From assembly GCF_014656075.1 (NCBI RefSeq), contig NZ_BNBS01000027.1, positions 17,664 to 81,663 of the forward strand: DNA of 64,000 nt, written 5' to 3'. The notes below the pieces were generated by a model. It worked only from the letters and a program-made list of their open reading frames with translations, was not told the DNA's origin and searched no databases. The position numbers and the translations under genes were made by a program. Below are positions 63,918 to 64,000 of this stretch, in pieces. This stretch comes from Streptomyces hydrogenans. GTDB lineage: Bacteria > Actinomycetota > Actinomycetes > Streptomycetales > Streptomycetaceae. Position 1 is the stretch's first letter, and every line of letters starts with the position of its first letter.

Positions 63918-63962
63918 GGGCCGGAACGCGGCGGGCCGGAACGCGGCGGGCCGGAACGCGGC
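63918..63962 (+). repeat. 15-nt tandem repeat after the MerR gene
   Basis: Three exact copies of GGGCCGGAACGCGGC start two bases after the MerR stop codon and are followed by a degenerate continuation to the window end. Confidence 0.9.
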
Positions 63963-64000
63963 GGGCCGGGCCGCGAACCGGGCCCGCGCGGCCGCGACCC

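Noticed and set aside
1..64000. Integrated element, prophage or island boundaries
   Set aside because: No integrase, transposase, attachment-site duplication or change in base composition is visible. The tRNA-shaped element has no integrase gene nearby.

Overview
The window is about 73-75% G+C. It has many GTG starts, tightly packed ATGA/GTGA overlaps, Tat and lipoprotein signals and regulator-rich intergenic regions. All of this points to the chromosome of a Streptomyces or a close relative. I saw no transposase, integrase, phage gene, CRISPR array or replication origin. The content is accessory metabolism, transport and regulation rather than core housekeeping.

Layout. 1-7362: the end of a SulP permease, a MazG-like protein, a VOC protein, a MacB/FtsX-type exporter whose ATPase carries a frameshifting internal deletion, and a secreted PL1 pectate lyase. 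7367-15396: arcD-arcA, a Tat-exported adenosine deaminase-like enzyme, a CBS protein, lactate 2-monooxygenase and a phosphotransferase. 15411-25218: an SseB-like protein and lysA, an NlpC/P60 hydrolase, a ChrB-like/MFS pair, a second SulP permease divergent from a beta-carbonic anhydrase, and tsaC. 25268-29013: a tRNA-shaped leader, a 780-residue protein of unknown function and a subtilase. 29457-38376: small unknown proteins, ridA, an ArsR plus MFS pair with a His-rich tail, a STAS protein, an Eis-like acetyltransferase, a MarR regulator, a second VOC protein and a ComB-like phosphatase. 38793-40376: a PL9 pectate lyase. 40408-54035: a catabolic region with HAD, MFS, FAD oxidase, PaaX, SDR, amidohydrolase, acyl-CoA ligase, MaoC, a double IclR, TetR and a second amidohydrolase. 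54079-60728: a LacI regulator divergent from a five-gene Opp/Dpp-type ABC importer. 60882-63916: a YrhB-like protein, a fused double hydrolase and its divergent MerR regulator.

Regulatory links readable in the sequence. (i) The two pectate lyases, 33 kb apart, share the palindrome AGAAAGCGCTTTCT just after a matching promoter with an 18-nt spacer. (ii) One 15-mer, GTCAACACCATTGAC, lies inside the tetR promoter and, inverted, upstream of the FAD-oxidase operon 8 kb away. (iii) The LacI-transporter gap has one perfect and one imperfect 18-bp operator. (iv) The MerR-hydrolase gap has a dyad in a 19-bp promoter spacer. (v) Several genes, mostly regulators, have a TANNNT box 6-7 nt before their start codon, which suggests leaderless transcripts.

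The most unusual element is at 25307-25378. It is a complete Watson-Crick cloverleaf with a Pro(CGG) anticodon, but its D- and T-loops lack the usual elbow bases. A promoter starts at its 5' end, and an ATG follows three bases after the discriminator position, with no ribosome binding site. A second trait of this genome segment is short tandem repeats placed just after stop codons, sometimes copying the 3' end of the gene.
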